From contig JABFXM010000602.1 in NCBI GenBank assembly GCA_013361745.1, positions 1 through 7,569 of the forward strand: 7,569 nucleotides of DNA, read 5' to 3'. The DNA is from Gemmatimonadaceae bacterium (GTDB taxonomy: Bacteria; Gemmatimonadota; Gemmatimonadetes; Gemmatimonadales; Gemmatimonadaceae). Below the pieces are notes generated by a model that did not search any database, was not told where the DNA came from, and saw only the letters and a list, made by a program, of their open reading frames with translations. The position numbers and the translations under genes were made by a program. Shown here in pieces: positions 6,342 to 7,569 of this stretch (the first letter of the stretch is position 1; every line of letters starts with the position of its first letter).

Positions 6342-7516
6342 GGCATCTCTTCGTCACGCAAGATTTCCTCCCCGATCGCGGGGGGATGGCGCGCCGGCAC
6401 TTCGAGCTGGCCCGGCACTGGCCGGAGCACGAGATGGCGGTGTCGACGGTCGCGCACCCGCGCGGCGACGTCATCGACGAGAACGAGGACATCCACGTCG
6501 ACCGCCAGCCCTTCGACTTCGCGCACGCGAAGGTCATCACCAGCCAGCTCCGCTGGGCGCGCTGGCTCGTCGCCGATCGCGGCGACTACGACGTCCTTCA
6601 CTGCGGCAACGTGCGCCCGGTCGGCTACGCCGTCTGGTGGGCGGCGCGGCGCACGGGTGCGCCCTACCTGCTCTACGTCAACGGCGGCGACATTCTCCGC
6701 GAGCGCGAGAAGACGCGCGGCTGGCTCAAGCGCGTCGCGGCGAAGCGCATCTTCGGTGACGCGGCCGGCATCGTGGCGAACTCGGCGTGGACGGCGCGCG
6801 TGACCCGCGAGGTGATCCACGGCGCCGGGGTCGCCGTCGCGCCGCCCATCGCCGAAATCGACCTCGGCACCGACCCCGCGCACTTCCGCCCCGATCGCGA
6901 CAGCGGCGCGCTCCGCGCCCGCTTCGCGTTAGGCACCGCCCCGGTGATGCTCACCGTCGCCAGGCTCGTCCCGCACAAGGGGCAGGACGTCGGCATCCGC
7001 GCCCTCGCCGCGCTCGCGCCGGAGATCCCCGCGCTCCGTTATCTTCTCGTCGGCGAGGGACACGACGAGCCGCGGCTGCGCGCCCTCGCCGCGTCGCTCG
7101 GCGTCGCCGATCGGACGATCTTCGCCGGCGCGCTGAGCGACGACGAGATCGCCGAGGCGTACGCGACGGCGACCGTCTATCTCGGCGCCTCACGACTGGA
7201 CAGGGGAGTGAACGTGGAAGGATTCGGCATCTCCTTCATCGAAGCGGGTGCGAGCGGCACCCCGTCGGTGGCGGGAGACTCCGGCGGAGTGCGCTCCGCC
7301 GTGCGCGACGGCGAGACGGGACTCGTCGTCCCGCCGGAGGACGTCGGCGCCGTCGCCGCCGCGCTGCGCACGCTCCTCACCGACGCGCCGCGTCGCGAGG
7401 CGATGGGCCGCGCGGCGCGCGACGCGGTCGTGACGCACTACAACTGGGCACGGGTCGCGCGCGAGACCCGCGCCTTCGCCGAGCGTGTGGTCGGGGAGCG
7501 AGAGGCGCGTCGGTGA
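6338..7516 (+). CDS. GT4-family glycosyltransferase (PimB/WaaG-like)
   Basis: The 392-residue protein is a canonical retaining GT4 enzyme. The N-terminal domain starts MRHLFVTQDFLPDRGGM, with the Gly-Gly loop (15-16) near the donor phosphates, and the C-terminal domain follows from about residue 200. Donor-site residues are intact: R209 and K214 in ARLVPHKGQD, then a VGEGHDEPRL turn, and E294-x7-E302 in VEGFGISFIE, followed by GTPSVAGDSGG and a GETGLVVPP stretch. GT4 members use nucleotide-activated hexoses such as GDP-mannose or UDP-glucose on lipid or glycan acceptors. Which sugar is used here cannot be told. The open frame extends far upstream, but GTG 6338 overlaps the previous stop by four bases (GTGA) and begins the natural N-terminal strand. 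The other junction is also a GTGA overlap. The second rare TTA codon lies at 6929-6931. Confidence 0.88.
   Translation: MRHLFVTQDFLPDRGGMARRHFELARHWPEHEMAVSTVAHPRGDVIDENEDIHVDRQPFDFAHAKVITSQLRWARWLVADRGDYDVLHCGNVRPVGYAVWWAARRTGAPYLLYVNGGDILREREKTRGWLKRVAAKRIFGDAAGIVANSAWTARVTREVIHGAGVAVAPPIAEIDLGTDPAHFRPDRDSGALRARFALGTAPVMLTVARLVPHKGQDVGIRALAALAPEIPALRYLLVGEGHDEPRLRALAASLGVADRTIFAGALSDDEIAEAYATATVYLGASRLDRGVNVEGFGISFIEAGASGTPSVAGDSGGVRSAVRDGETGLVVPPEDVGAVAAALRTLLTDAPRREAMGRAARDAVVTHYNWARVARETRAFAERVVGEREARR
6926..6934 (+). repeat. GCGTTAGGC word, copy 2
   Basis: This second copy lies inside the GT4 gene, on the same strand and in the same codon phase (Ala-Leu-Gly) as copy 1 at 5442-5450. The two host proteins are not alike around it, so shared ancestry of the coding sequence does not explain the match. 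Confidence 0.45.
7500..7505 (+). promoter_or_regulatory. Ribosome binding site of the last gene
   Basis: GAGAGG, with its GAGG core at 7502-7505, sits seven bases before GTG 7513. It is the best-spaced Shine-Dalgarno-like sequence in the window and supports 7513 as a start. The other six starts lack a well-placed one. Confidence 0.5.
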
Positions 7517-7569
7517 GCGAGACGGAGAAGCCAAAGGCGCCGACGGTCGCCGATCGCGTCCAGTACGCC
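7513..7569 (+). CDS. Start of a further operon gene, product unidentified (possibly a lipid acyltransferase)
   Basis: GTG 7513 overlaps the GT4 stop by four bases (GTGA) and opens a frame that runs to the window end, giving 19 residues (MSETEKPKAPTVADRVQYA). A Shine-Dalgarno-like GAGAGG at 7500-7505 supports it. The charged start followed by DRVQYA resembles the beginning of bacterial lysophospholipid or lipid A acyltransferases, where a similar R-x-E/Q-Y-A stretch leads into the first hydrophobic helix. That would fit a lipid-linked glycan operon. The fragment is far too short for a firm call, so the function is a guess from context; the existence of a gene is more secure. Confidence 0.6.
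   Translation, partial: MSETEKPKAPTVADRVQYA

Overview
The window is high-GC DNA (about 70% G+C by eye) carrying one tightly packed, plus-strand gene cluster. It appears to encode a signalling protein followed by envelope-glycan enzymes of a diderm bacterium. G+C content, codon use, poor Shine-Dalgarno signals and a PorX-type regulator outside an obvious Bacteroidota sequence context suggest a high-GC member of the FCB group, with Gemmatimonadota my best guess. That placement is inference; no marker gene is present.

Layout. Bases 1-50 may hold the last codons of an upstream gene. Bases 51-119 are a short, relatively AT-rich gap with a possible promoter and an imperfect 12-bp tandem repeat that runs into the first start codon. 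Then come seven genes in a row: (1) a response regulator fused to a PglZ alkaline-phosphatase-fold effector (PorX type, 120-1685); (2) an MsbA-like lipid exporter half-transporter (1688-3520); (3) a divergent GT-B glycosyltransferase (3522-4622); (4) a GT2 glycosyltransferase of the WaaE/KdtX type (4619-5377); (5) a CgeB-like glycosyltransferase (5382-6341); (6) a canonical GT4 glycosyltransferase (6338-7516); (7) the first 19 codons of another gene (from 7513) that runs off the window. Junctions are gaps of 2, 1 and 4 bases or 4-base GTGA overlaps, so this is almost certainly one translationally coupled operon.

How the genes may work together. Genes 3-6 look like sequential sugar transferases on a lipid-linked core, probably lipopolysaccharide or lipooligosaccharide, and gene 2 looks like the inner-membrane flippase for the product. 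The most interesting feature is gene 1. It keeps the phospho-acceptor Asp of a receiver domain and a complete set of alkaline-phosphatase-superfamily metal ligands, like PorX of the Bacteroidota type 9 secretion system. Here it heads a glycan assembly/export operon, with no histidine kinase or secretion gene in view. That suggests, but does not prove, a phosphorylation-controlled nucleotide phosphodiesterase tied to envelope glycan production.

There are no tRNA or rRNA genes, insertion sequences, CRISPR arrays, convincing terminators, or gene-free stretches longer than 120 bases.
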